Of a stretch of 20,573 bases of DNA, positions 10,829 to 20,464 are shown piece by piece. A model generated the notes under the pieces. It did no database searches. It was given only the letters and a program-made list of their open reading frames with translations, and was not told where the DNA came from. Origin of the DNA: Oppiella nova (lineage: Eukaryota; Arthropoda; Arachnida; Sarcoptiformes; Oppiidae); the NCBI GenBank assembly GCA_905397405.1, contig CAJPVJ010000776.1:1-20573 (forward strand), read 5' to 3'. A program made the position numbers and the translations under genes. Positions within the stretch are counted from its first letter, which is position 1; every line of letters starts with the position of its first letter.

Positions 10829-10848
10829 TCTCTCTCTCTCTCTCTCTC
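10829..10848 (+). repeat. (TC)10 microsatellite
   Basis: An uninterrupted TC run, about 80 bases before the first direct repeat that flanks the acidic-protein gene copy. Confidence 0.9.
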
Positions 10849-10925
10849 GACAGTCCTCTCCTTATCTATTATTTGTGTATTTCATTAAAGTTTTATAAAA
10901 TATAATAAAATCTATTAAGGAGGAT

Positions 10926-11262
10926 AGAGTATATAAGAAAGTACACCAAAAAATATAGTAATATAAATGGTTTTAAGATAGGAGTGATTGTCACAAATGT
11001 CATTGTCAGTGAATGTTGACCCCAACCATAAGAATAACATTTTCATTGACTCTATTAAATGACATTTTCCCATCATTTTTATACTTCAATTCAAAAATAT
11101 TTTTATTAGAAATAGTGCAGAATTTCTTATTAAGTTTTCTAATATTTGATTTAAAAGCCAAAGGTTTTGCATATACACTCATTATTTATGCAAAATAAGT
11201 GTGAAACTTGTTAGGGTTTGGAGTATTAATTGAATGTTAACCTCAAAAGTTTATTAGCCAAA
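10926..11262. repeat. Direct repeat R1 flanking the left acidic-protein gene copy
   Basis: This block matches 12198-12521 in the same orientation from about GAGTATATAAGAAAGTA to about CCTCAAAAGTT, with scattered substitutions and small indels. The two copies bracket the gene copy at 11422-11974, giving an LTR-like layout. The ends do not show a clear TG...CA, and no target-site duplication was found. R1 lies downstream (3') of the minus-strand gene. Read on the gene's strand it carries an AATAAA near 11262. Confidence 0.85.
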
Positions 11263-11421
11263 CAAAAATTTAAACAAAAAAATTAACTTAATAACTTCAT
11301 CATGATCAACAAAATCAAATTAAACAAATCAGTAAATTTAATAGTGGTTAAGTGTATATCAATAGCTTATAAATAAATTTATATATAGATAGCAAATACT
11401 ATTTAATCACATAAATGGACA

Positions 11422-11974
11422 TTAATCCGAATAGTCTTCAGATTCAAAATCAGACCAATTCATGCCTTCAGATCCAAAATCAGATCCACTCTCGTCTTCG
11501 TCGTCATTATCATCATCAGCCGATGGCTGCGAGTCAATTCATCTCCGGGTGTTTGCCATCAAACGACTCGTCATTCGCGGGCTTCTCGACAAACTGTCTT
11601 CTCGTGGCGTTTGCGTCCAAACCCTTATCCCTAACCTCTTCGCTATTGTCGTGTCGGGACTTCATCCGATCCTCTGCCAGAATACCCAACTGTGCGCTGA
11701 AATCCACTTCCACTTCGTCATCATCCCATCGCTTCGGCTTACGTCTAGTGGGCTGTTGTCTCGCGGATCCCGGTGTCGACTCCCTCTCATTGGCTGCCTC
11801 TTCATCGCCGGCTCTTAATGCGGCGATTACGTCGTCCAACTCCAGGGTCTCGGCCACCGGCGCCTTCGAGTTCACACAACTCGACGTTGATATGTCTGGC
11901 GTTGTTGACGGCACCGGTAGCTGTTTCGCGCTGTTATTATCACTACTCCTACGAGAGTCCCCTTTGCTATCCAT
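11422..11974 (-). pseudogene. Frameshifted copy of the acidic-protein gene
   Basis: The minus-strand frame opens with the same start as the intact copy at 19742 (MDSKGDSRRSS) and runs 146 residues with about six substitutions against it. An extra base at about 11535 then makes a TGA directly after ...HPEMN, at 11534-11536. Beyond the extra base, the acidic C-terminal coding sequence is still present in another frame down to a TAA at 11422-11424, ending in the same SDFESEDY-type tail. The truncated product would lack the last ~37 residues. A frameshifted but otherwise well preserved frame implies recent loss, a sequencing error, or a tolerated truncation. Confidence 0.75.
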
Positions 11975-12197
11975 TTGATACTTTTTAATTAGTAGTCGAC
12001 TCTAAACGCCAGAAACACATTCACACAAAACAAATACAGCCAATGATTTAATGGTGAATATATTATCAGTAAAAAGTCAAATACTGTGTATTCATAAAAC
12101 CCTACAAAAATTCACATTTAAAAAACTACTCGTTATAGTGAACCACGAGTTCATACATAGTTCATCGCCACTAATGGATAAAGAATTATGAATTTTG

Positions 12198-12521
12198 AGT
12201 ACATAAGAAAGTATACAAAAATATAGTAATATAAATGGTTTATACTTTAAAGATAGGAGTGATTGTCGTTGAATGTTGACCTCAACCATAAGAATGGCAC
12301 TTTCATTGACTCAATTAAATGACATTTTCCATCATTTTTATACTTCAACTCAAAAATATTTTCACAAGAAATAGTGCAGAATTTTTTATTAAATTCCCTA
12401 ATATTTGATTTGAAAGCAAAAGGTTTTGCATAATATATTATACACTCATTATTTATGTACAAAAAGCGTGAAACTTGTTAAGGATGTGAAGTTATAATTG
12501 AAGTCTTAACCTCAAAAGTTA
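12198..12521. repeat. Direct repeat R2 flanking the left acidic-protein gene copy
   Basis: Same-orientation partner of R1 (10926-11262), lying 5' of the minus-strand gene copy. Its inverted counterpart in the right arm is at about 19200-19523. Confidence 0.85.
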
Positions 12522-12838
12522 TATTTTATATATAATATTATAAATCTTTGAGATTTATGAAAATATATTCATAATCGATCTTAATATTTGTTATATACTG
12601 TGCACGTGAAGTGTTATATACGGTATTATTTTTGTTGTATATACTTATAGCCAGGAATCGATACATTTGTTACAAACAAAATCACGGACTCTTAGGGAGG
12701 GAGAGACTGGAAGGAGTGCCAGAGGAATAACAGCCAGTAATTCAAGAAATCTCCAGAGTTTTTGCTGACATTTTGCTCGTGTTTTGTCATACAATGAGTT
12801 AACTCCGTGAACGCCGATAGGAAATGACTCTATTGTCT

Positions 12839-13934
12839 ACACAACAAAAACGAGTTGTGTATTGATTTCTATAATTACAATACTTTTCTCTCTTTCTTTA
12901 ATTCCGAGATTATTTGAGTCACTATTTTCCAGATATTGTTATGAGAGAGACGTTTTGGTCCATTACACCGACAGCTATTGAATTGTTTGGGCTATGAATG
13001 AAAAAATATTTCTGCTCCCGACTCATGAATTGATTAATTATAGCTTACATTACATTTTATATACATTTATATATACTGTATATAAATACTTGTATCAGTA
13101 TTTTCAGTGCTGTATTTTCAATGCCTATCCCTTTTGCTGACAAATGGCTAAATAATGACATTTATATTTAACTATGCCTTTCGAGATGCAAATTAATATT
13201 TATTTTGTCCGCAAAATTATTCTGTAATTTACTTGAAATCTAATTAATGTGGCGAAATATTTATGACATTTTTAGGGCAAAGTTTGCCAAATTGCAAATA
13301 GGCATGACATGTTCAATAGGCATTCAACCCCGGTGATTTGTGTGCAAATTATTTATTTGATTCCCATTTGACTTTATCGGTGAAATGGCTGCGGCTTTCG
13401 CCAAAGCAATCACAGATAATTCAATTGTGTGTCAGCGGAACGACTGCATGATTTTGGGGCACAAATATCCGTCAAATACAGTGGCTTTTAGTATAGTAGT
13501 TGTCTCCGCGAAACATAAGTTTAAAGCGAAATATAATGGGAAAGGGAGGAGAAAAATGCTGTATTGAGAAAAAGATGTAGTGATGATGAAAATGGTTGTC
13601 AATTGTGTAGTGGATTGTGGAAGTGATTCACACATTGTTTGCAAATCCATTCGCTTATAAATTACACTACAATTCAGTGCCATTTGTATATAACCAGTGT
13701 ATGTATGCAAGTGAACGGAGATTTCAATTTCGTTTTGTCTGAGGGCTAGTATTCTGGGCTCCAGTTACCCAAATGAAAGCTACAAGTCTTACGAGAAGTG
13801 TATTCATAAAAAATATTATTAATAAATCAATTGCAATGGCTTTTTTCGCTATGATATGTGAAAGACAAGCTGAGGGTTCAGACAATTCCAGTCATTGACT
13901 CTATCCGTGAAGAATACAACTCAAGTTTGAAGAG

Positions 13935-13983
<49 letters not shown>

Positions 13984-14414
13984 TATGTGAGATATGTTCT
14001 GGGCAAAAATCGATATCTGCTGGTGACGTAATGGTACGCCAAATCACTAGACCTTTGATAGTAAGGGCTCTCTCTCCCATAGTATGGCTCGTATAGTGTG
14101 CAAAGTGAATGGCAATATGCAATGCATTGTAAGAGTGGCAACAAAACTATATCCAAATTAAAGCGAGTACTGCATCGCGAGTCCACAATCTCTCTCTCAC
14201 TGTGTGTATGTGTATGAGTGACACGAGAATTGCATTTTATGGTAACATTCATCCAATGCATTCACTTAGCAGTCATTGCCATTAATAGTAGTCGTGTTGC
14301 CGGCATTTGCAGCTATTAAAAGCATTGCTTAGCGTATTAAAAAAGTGTTGGACTAATGAGTGGATACAGTGAAGAATATTCTTTAAAATAGTGGCAGAAT
14401 TTGGTACTCAAAAA
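12839..14414. other. Upstream region of the glutamate receptor gene; no other gene seen
   Basis: Non-coding DNA between the left arm of repeat B and the receptor start codon. It includes a 42-bp (GA)n tract at 13940-13981. An in-frame TGA at 14370 closes the receptor frame upstream of ATG 14415. The presumed promoter and leader lie here, but no TATA box or transcript start can be fixed. Confidence 0.55.
13940..13981 (+). repeat. (GA)21 tract upstream of the receptor gene
   Basis: An uninterrupted GA run about 430 bases before the receptor start codon. In insects such tracts are binding sites for GAGA-type factors and can mark promoters; here that is only a possibility. Confidence 0.9.
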
Positions 14415-14547
14415 ATGGGTGCGGATGTGAAGCTTCGCCATCAAAGTCACGCAGTATTGGCTAAAGTAGTGATAATTTTATGGCACTTAATGACAATCAA
14501 TGGCTACAGCACTGATTTACTGTCAGTGCCCGAGCGTATACCGATCG
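14415..14547 (+). CDS. Ionotropic glutamate receptor, coding exon 1 (signal peptide and start of the amino-terminal domain)
   Basis: ATG 14415 follows an in-frame stop at 14370 and opens 44 codons. A basic N-terminus is followed by a hydrophobic stretch (AVLAKVVIILWHLMTINGY, about residues 13-31) that fits a signal peptide. The mature start runs into ERIPIG. The exon ends after the first base of a Gly codon at a GTGAGT donor (14548), phase 1. Joined to the exon at 18017 it reads ERIPIGALFD, the typical opening of the ligand-gated cation channel family's amino-terminal domain. The protein would sit in the neuronal or muscle postsynaptic membrane. Subtype (AMPA- or kainate-like) cannot be decided from the exons present. 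Confidence 0.85.
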
Positions 14548-14961
14548 GTGAGTAGTTTTGTATGTGCGCTAGGATAATTATCATTAATTTTAATAATTGC
14601 CAAATCAATAATAATTGGATTAACGGGCGCCGACAGCTTAGACGTACAGCTGTCATATAAGTTAGACGTGGAGTTTATATGGTAAGGGATTGGGAGGCAA
14701 AAGAGTTTACCATTAATTAAAAACTCATCAGTTTCTGTGTATATGTGTGTGCGTCTGGTATGCCATGAAATTAGTTGGGCGTAGACCTCGCTGGTGGTGA
14801 TGATGAGGTTAACTACCATTTTCTCTGATGGCATCCCCTCCCGCAACACCTTAACCATAGATGCTATGTATAGTTCGTGTGTATAACTATGGTTGAGCTC
14901 CCAATCCATCCATGTTTTCTCAATTCCCATCCCTATTCTTATACACAGTTTTCATATACAG

Positions 14962-14987
14962 TATATATATATATATATATATATATA
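14962..14987. repeat. (TA)13 microsatellite
   Basis: A self-complementary TA run in receptor intron 1, about 415 bases after the donor site. Confidence 0.9.
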
Positions 14988-17655
14988 ACTTATATATATC
15001 TGAATATTTGAATAAGAATTCTGCGGTTTTTGATGTTGAATACAATCACTTCATGTGTGTATGAATTGATATATTTTTTCGTTGAATCAATATTTGGGTA
15101 TATTTTTAAGCCATTTATATTTGAATACACTTTATTCAATGGTAAATATTCTGTGGACTGCATCGCGAGTAGATATATGGTGTGGTCGCCACAAATCAAT
15201 GCATTTTCAAAGTCAGTGTTTAATTTGTATTTAAGACACCGTTTTTGGCTAAACATCGTCAGGAATAGCCAACTCGAGCGCATACACTCTGCTAATCACT
15301 TGTGTCAACAGTACGCTAAACCACTGTTTTATTAAACATTTTCCCAATAGTGTATTCCTTATGCAATTTGGAGCTTATGTTTAATGAAATACTATTCTTT
15401 TGCAATACAATAAATTATAGCCCAAACGCTTTGAATCAAACAATACAACTGCAAACAGCATTTTAATTAGACATATGAGCAGAGATATTATAGTGAATAT
15501 TAGTTTTTTCCAAATGAATGACATAAAAGAGAGGGAGAAAAGTAGTATTATATTAATATTTATTTGAAAACGAGTAGTAAAATGATCCCAGAATTTGGCG
15601 TTTAATATATGATGTGCGCGAAGAATATAAAGAATATATTCAATGCAGTAGTCGTTATTGAAAATGAATGCATGAATACATGTAAACATTATACATATAT
15701 TGAAAGCCATTCCCCGTCTCTACCCTATTATATATGATATTTGCGACAAAAATATTATGTCTCACATAATAGTTGCTTACCATTTAGGCAGACATTAACA
15801 AATACAGCTAATGTCTAGTAGCGATGCCATTAACAAATATATTTATATAGCATGAGTCCGGCTATAATTAGATGGAGTGACCAAAAGATTCAGTCGATTG
15901 ATTGACCAATCATTTGTGTATTCACTGGGAGGCAAAGTGCAGTGTCTCTCTAGTCCAGGGCTACTGGTGCTCTCAATTCATAGTATATTCTTTGATTTAT
16001 TGGACTTTTTTGTATGCCATTCGCCGGTGGAGGAGTCAGTGAGTGAGTGAGCCCTACAATCACATCAATAAACACATCCGAAGCCGACGTTAAGCTTCAA
16101 TTGACATTAGCTTTGGGTCTCGAAAAGAAATCCGCGAAAACATAAGTTACTCTTTAAATGCAGACAATCAGTGATATAAACAGCGAGACATTGACTCTCA
16201 CTTACTTTTCCAACTCGTTTTCTCAATACACACACTGTTTGCTCATTAAATGTTAATTTTATCTTTTCTCTCACTTGTCTTATAAAATAAATACAAACAA
16301 TACTTCTTAATGCCATTGAAAAGCGATTGGATGTCTTATATAACATCGGCGAGAAAAGGCATTTATTTAATATATTTATCGCTATATATATTTCTATTAG
16401 CACCCCGGTGTACTACTTTATATATAGTCGGTGTAAATAAATCTAAATTTGCAAACATCGCAAATGACAAGCGATTCAATTATTGCAAAAAATTGAATTT
16501 CACTTCATGTTAAACACCATTTCCATTCAATACTTATACAATATTTATAGTTAGATGTTATATAAGTACATAAGACATGGACTGATATAAGCCGTGCGCC
16601 ACTACACTGTATATACTAGTATATAAATTTATATATAAATCTATGGTGTATACCATTTTTCATCTTCAATATAACGGCCCCTTATTTAACATGAGAGGGC
16701 TTTTTAGTTCATATAGTCGACTGCACTCCTCTTATATCCACCAACAGATCCCTGAGCCTAACAAATATTGATTGCCATTTCACTTGTTTCCCAAACACCA
16801 CTACTGAGTGGTCTCTCATAATAGTGACCAACAATTGCTTACTTATCGATAGTTTTGCAGCGAAAATGCCATAAAGTAATCACTACAACGACAATATTAT
16901 TTATAATAAGTTTTTTAGGAGTTTAGCTTTTTTTGACATTTATAATTGCGGTGTTAATGGTGTATATACAAGATATAAACGTATGCATTATTTAGTAGCC
17001 CACGGAAACAAATATTGAATATTTTAGCGCATATTTAGTGTGTATATAAATTTTACTGGTGAAAAATGCGTGTATATGCATGCATAGTGTAATTAAATAA
17101 TTATTAGTGCCCCACAATACCAATACTTAAATCTCTATAGCATTTTGTTGCCATCGGTTTCGGTTGAATGCTTAGCGCATTAAATTTGCGCCAGTTGATT
17201 TTATAATGTCAAAATCGCTTTTGAAATAAATTACTTTTTGTTGCCCACAAAAAAAAGTAAATTAATGAACACTTAATGAATTAGTTAAACATTAGCGGTG
17301 TTCCCTCCTAATCCCTCCAAAAAAATTTATGATCTGTTACTCCGTTGATAGCGCCGGTAGTGAGTCGTTATAAAAAAAAGTTTTATCTCAAAAACAAAAT
17401 CCCATTAGATTTCGGAGACCCTAAGTGTCGGTCCTGTCGATAGTCTATTACAACTCCCCTAATGGCCATTCACGTGCTGTTACTTTATGGATGGCATCAC
17501 CTGATGGTACTGTAAGACCACAGTTATTGTGTGCGCCCATACTATTTGATCGCTAAACCATAGCAACAATAGATATAGTCAGCGGGAATCAGACATACAA
17601 ACAATGTTACAATCAATTCTCATCTAATAATGCATTCTCGCTATTGTATCGATAC

Positions 17656-17659
<4 letters not shown>

Positions 17660-17689
<30 letters not shown>
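17660..17689 (+). repeat. (GA)15 tract in receptor intron 1
   Basis: An uninterrupted run on the sense strand of the receptor gene. Confidence 0.9.
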
Positions 17690-17694
<5 letters not shown>

Positions 17695-18016
17695 AGTATA
17701 TTTTTATGAATGAGAGAGAATTTTTCGTTTTGGGAAACGCGAGTCTATTTTGATCGCTAAAAGCTATTTTGATATTGAAAAACATACATTTTAATGATTG
17801 ACAAAATTCTATACAAAAATATTCAGCCAAACATTTTATACTTTTTTATACATGTTATACTTTTGCACCAGTAGCTACTACGGTAGTAGCACCAGAATAG
17901 ATCCTATTGTGTGTGTAATATATTATGCGGTATTTTATATTTTTTTAGCACTCGATGTGTGATATATTGTATAATATATCTTATATTTTTGGTGTTTGTA
18001 TTGTACGACCGTTTAG

Positions 18017-18166
18017 GCGCACTGTTTGATCACAAGCACCAGAACCTGCAGACAATCTTCAAACAAGCCATACATCAGCACAACTCCAACGCGTCGCTGA
18101 AGTTCATTGTGGAGACGGCACAGGAATTTGTCGATCACAACGACCCGACCCGTGTTGTCCGACAGT
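18017..18166 (+). CDS. Ionotropic glutamate receptor, coding exon 2 (amino-terminal domain)
   Basis: A TTTAG acceptor precedes 18017 and a GTATGC donor begins at 18167. The 150-base exon keeps phase 1 at both ends. It encodes GALFDHKHQNLQTIFKQAIH and continues through VNS-like Asn/Ser residues to VDHNDPTRVVRQ. This matches the pattern of the first lobe of the iGluR amino-terminal domain: a G-A-[LIV]-F-D strand, a helix of F..A...H/N, then a basic VVRQ-type helix leading to the next exon. The open frame runs on past the donor to a stop in the intron, so that tail should not be taken as protein. Confidence 0.85.
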
Positions 18167-18305
18167 GTATGCCATACAACCATATCATTAATATTATAGA
18201 TTATATGCTGTGTGTTGGAAATGGATCGAGAAATAGATTACTTGTTTAGGAGGGCTATTGAGTTGGAGAGTGAGTGAAACACATGAATGAGTGAATAATT
18301 GAAAG

Positions 18306-18345
<40 letters not shown>

Positions 18346-18530
18346 AGAGAGAGGAACTGGAGATGAATGGAAAGTGTGCCGCGAATGAGGGAATGGGTGA
18401 GAAGTGGAGAGACAGCTGTCAGAAAGACATCACTTTTTTTTGTCTCTGGGATGGCCACCGATATTATATGAATCATCGGAGGCAGCCATTGAATCGTCGA
18501 GTTTTGCATTTAATTTCCATATCTTTTCAG
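18167..18530 (+). other. Receptor intron 2
   Basis: 364 bases from a GTATGC donor to a pyrimidine-containing CTTTTCAG acceptor. It contains a long GA tract (18309-18353). Confidence 0.8.
18309..18353 (+). repeat. (GA)n tract in receptor intron 2
   Basis: About 22 GA units with a single CT interruption near 18343, on the sense strand. Confidence 0.9.
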
Positions 18531-18631
18531 TGCAATGCCTTCACTTCAATCGAGGCATCTATGCCTTACTCGCACCGCATTTCGAGGCCTATGCCTACAA
18601 GTCGGCCCTATCTTTCGCTAATACTTATCGG
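18531..18631 (+). CDS. Ionotropic glutamate receptor, coding exon 3 (amino-terminal domain)
   Basis: The acceptor CTTTTCAG ends at 18530. The exon is 101 bases, starts in phase 1 and ends in phase 0 before a GTATGA donor at 18632. With the last base of exon 2 it reads LQCLHFNRGIYALLAP and then ...YKSALSFANTYR. The cysteine and the [FN]-R-G-[IV]-Y-A-[LM]-L element, followed by a [YF]xSxxxFANT[YF]-type stretch, are characteristic of the AMPA/kainate amino-terminal domain. The three exons give 127 residues of what is usually a protein of about 900. Further exons must lie beyond the window, or the gene is broken by repeat arm B. Confidence 0.85.
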
Positions 18632-18882
18632 GTATGAAACACATTATGCATAATATTATACACTATTATTAAAACTTTGAAATTGAATTCAATGGTAATA
18701 CGAGTAATTGAAAAGCTTTTAGGCACTAGTCGTGTAGTCAATACTCTCATAAACACCGGCTTATAGATAGTGTCGACACAATTGATGTATAATTTGGTCG
18801 TCTGTTTACGAATTAATAATTCAAAAGGCATTATAATAGCAGCACTTTTGTGTCCAAAATTGATTAAAACGCTCCGACAATA
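18632..18882 (+). other. Start of receptor intron 3
   Basis: Begins with GTATGA. No coding signal is seen up to the sharp start of repeat arm B at 18883. If the receptor gene is intact, the whole right arm and its acidic-protein gene sit inside this intron on the same strand. Confidence 0.5.
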
Positions 18883-19199
18883 AGACAATAGAGTCATTTC
18901 CTATCGGCGTTCACGGAGTTAACTCATTGTATGACAAAACACGAGCAAAATGTCAGCAAAAACTCTGGAGATTTCTTGAATTACTGGCTGTTATTCCTCT
19001 GGCACTCCTCCAGTCTCTCCCTCCCTAAGAGTCCGTGATTTTGTTTGTAACAAATGTATCGATTCCTGGCTATAAGTATATACAACAAAATAATACCGTA
19101 TATAACACTCACGTGCACAGTATATAACAAATATTAAGATCGATTATGAATATATTTTCATAAATCTCAAAGATTTATAATATTATATATAAAATATAA

Positions 19200-19523
19200 C
19201 TTTTAAGGTTAAGACTTCAATTATAACTTCACATCCTTAACAAGTTTCACGCTTTTTGTGCATAAATAATGAGTGTATAATATATTATGCAAAACCTTTT
19301 GCTTTCAAATAAAATATTAGGGAATTTAATAAAAAATTCTGCACTATTTCTTGTGAAAATATTTTTGAGTTGAAGTATAAAAATGATGGAAAATGTCATT
19401 TAATTGAGTCAATGAAAATGCCATTCTTATGGTTGAGGTCAACATTCAACGACAATCACTCCTATCTTTAAAGTATAAACCATTTATATTACTATATTTT
19501 TGTGTACTTTCTTATGTACTCAA
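19200..19523. repeat. Inverted copy of R2, 5' of the intact acidic-protein gene
   Basis: Counterpart of 12198-12521 in the right arm. Together with 20465-20573 it brackets the gene at 19742-20293 with direct repeats, as in the left arm. Confidence 0.85.
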
Positions 19524-19741
19524 AATTCATAATTCTTTATCCATTAGTGGCGGTGAACTATGTATTAACTCGTGGTTCACTATAACGAGTAGTTTTTTAA
19601 ATGTGAATTTTTGTAGGGTTTTATGAATACACAGTATTTGACTTTTTACTGATAATATATTCACCATTAAATCATTGGCTGTATTTGTTTTGTGTGAATG
19701 TTTCTGGCGTTTAGAGTCGACTACTAATTAAAAAGTATCAA

Positions 19742-20293
19742 ATGGATAGCAAAGGGGACTCTCGTAGGAGTAGTGATAATAACAACGGGAAACGGCTACC
19801 GGTGCCGTCAACAACGCCAGACATATCAACGTCGAGTTGTGTGAACTCGAAGGCGCCGGCGGCCGAGACCCTGGAGTTGGACGACGTGATCGCCGCGTTA
19901 AGAGCCGGCGATGAAGAGGCAGCCAATGAGAGGGAGTCGACGCCGGGATCCGCGAGACAACAGCCCACTAGACGTAAGCCGATGCGATGGGATGACGACG
20001 AAGTGGAAGTGGATTTCAGCGCACAGTTGGGTATTCTGGCAGAGGATCGGATGAAGTCCCGACACGACAATAGCGAAGAGGTTAGGGATAAGGGTTTGGA
20101 CGCAAGCGCCACGAGAAGACAGTTTGTCGAGAAGCCCGCGAATGACGAGTCGTTTGATGGCAAACACCCGGAGATGAATTACTCGCAGCCATCGGCTGAA
20201 GACAATAATGATGACGAAGACGAGAGTGGATCTGATTTAGGATCTGAAGGCAAGAGTTGGTCTGATTTTGAATCTGAAGACTATTTGGATTGA
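19742..20293 (+). CDS. Acidic, low-complexity protein of unknown function (183 aa)
   Basis: ATG in good context (A at -3, G at +4) opens a single-exon frame of 183 residues ending in TGA. There is no signal peptide or membrane segment. Visible parts are a Ser/Asn/Thr-rich N-terminus (about 1-40), a likely acidic helix around LELDDVIAALRAGDEEAANE (about 44-63), a basic-then-acidic patch RRKP.RWDDDEVEVDF, a charged middle, and a strongly acidic C-terminus with DDEDESGSD and a final SDFESEDYLD. The composition suggests a disordered, perhaps nuclear or chromatin-associated protein, but I do not recognise the family. The GC-rich codons contrast with the AT-rich flanks. The inverted partner at 11422-11974 differs by about six residues over the first 146 and is frameshifted. 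Flanking direct repeats raise the possibility that the gene travels as a unit. Confidence 0.7.
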   Translation: MDSKGDSRRSSDNNNGKRLPVPSTTPDISTSSCVNSKAPAAETLELDDVIAALRAGDEEAANERESTPGSARQQPTRRKPMRWDDDEVEVDFSAQLGILAEDRMKSRHDNSEEVRDKGLDASATRRQFVEKPANDESFDGKHPEMNYSQPSAEDNNDDEDESGSDLGSEGKSWSDFESEDYLD

Positions 20294-20464
20294 TGTCCAT
20301 TTTTGTAATTAAATAGTATTTGCTATCTATATATAAATTTATTTATAAGCTATTGATATACACTTAACCACTATTAAATTTACTGATTTGTTTAATTTGA
20401 TTTTGTTGATCATGATGAAGTTATCAAGTTAATTTTGTTGTTTAAATTTTTGTTTAAATTTTTG

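Larger units (their letters stand above)
6061..10925. other. AT-rich intergenic region with microsatellites; no gene seen
   Basis: Nearly 4.9 kb has no recognisable coding exon, tRNA or rRNA on either strand. It is rich in A and T runs, short palindromic TA stretches (for example around 7984-8006) and three GA/CT tracts listed separately. One slightly GC-richer patch near 9866-9990 has a short open frame that I do not recognise. Position 8880-8915 is another small GC-rich patch without a frame. Confidence 0.6.
11154..12838. repeat. Left arm of inverted repeat B
   Basis: The reverse complement of this block matches 18883-20573. Base 12838 pairs with 18883 and 11154 with 20573, the last base of the window. 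Homology therefore continues beyond the right edge, and the left arm may extend left of 11154, where R1 continues. Divergence is low, with small indels. The inner boundary is sharp: sequences differ immediately after 12838. The arm contains one acidic-protein gene copy, direct repeat R2 and part of R1. Confidence 0.95.
14548..18016 (+). other. Receptor intron 1
   Basis: GTGAGT donor at 14548 and TTTAG acceptor ending at 18016; 3.47 kb, AT-rich. It contains a (TA)n run (14962-14987), a (GA)15 tract (17660-17689) and a 17-base near-perfect dyad (17874-17890) about 130 bases before exon 2. No nested gene is visible on either strand. Long first introns that follow the signal-peptide exon are common in such receptor genes. 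Confidence 0.8.

Noticed and set aside
6061-10925. tRNA, rRNA, CRISPR or ribozyme genes in the long intergenic stretch
   Set aside because: I found no cloverleaf, box A/B pair, spaced repeats or hammerhead core by eye; a covariance search was not possible.
12092-12289. 65-codon frame conserved in both arms of repeat B (also 19429-19626)
   Set aside because: Conservation is explained by the recent duplication of the whole arm. It lies across direct repeat R2 and has AT-driven composition.
10926-12521. Calling the bracketed acidic gene an LTR retrotransposon
   Set aside because: No reverse transcriptase, integrase, primer-binding site, TG...CA ends or target-site duplication can be seen.
13385-13567. 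60-codon frame starting MAAAFAKAI
   Set aside because: No pattern, no splice signals, and it lies in receptor upstream DNA; length is within chance.
18255-18509. Minus-strand frame with a long Ser-Leu repeat, and similar ones at 13878-14261 and 17624-17830
   Set aside because: The Ser-Leu runs are translations of GA/CT microsatellites.
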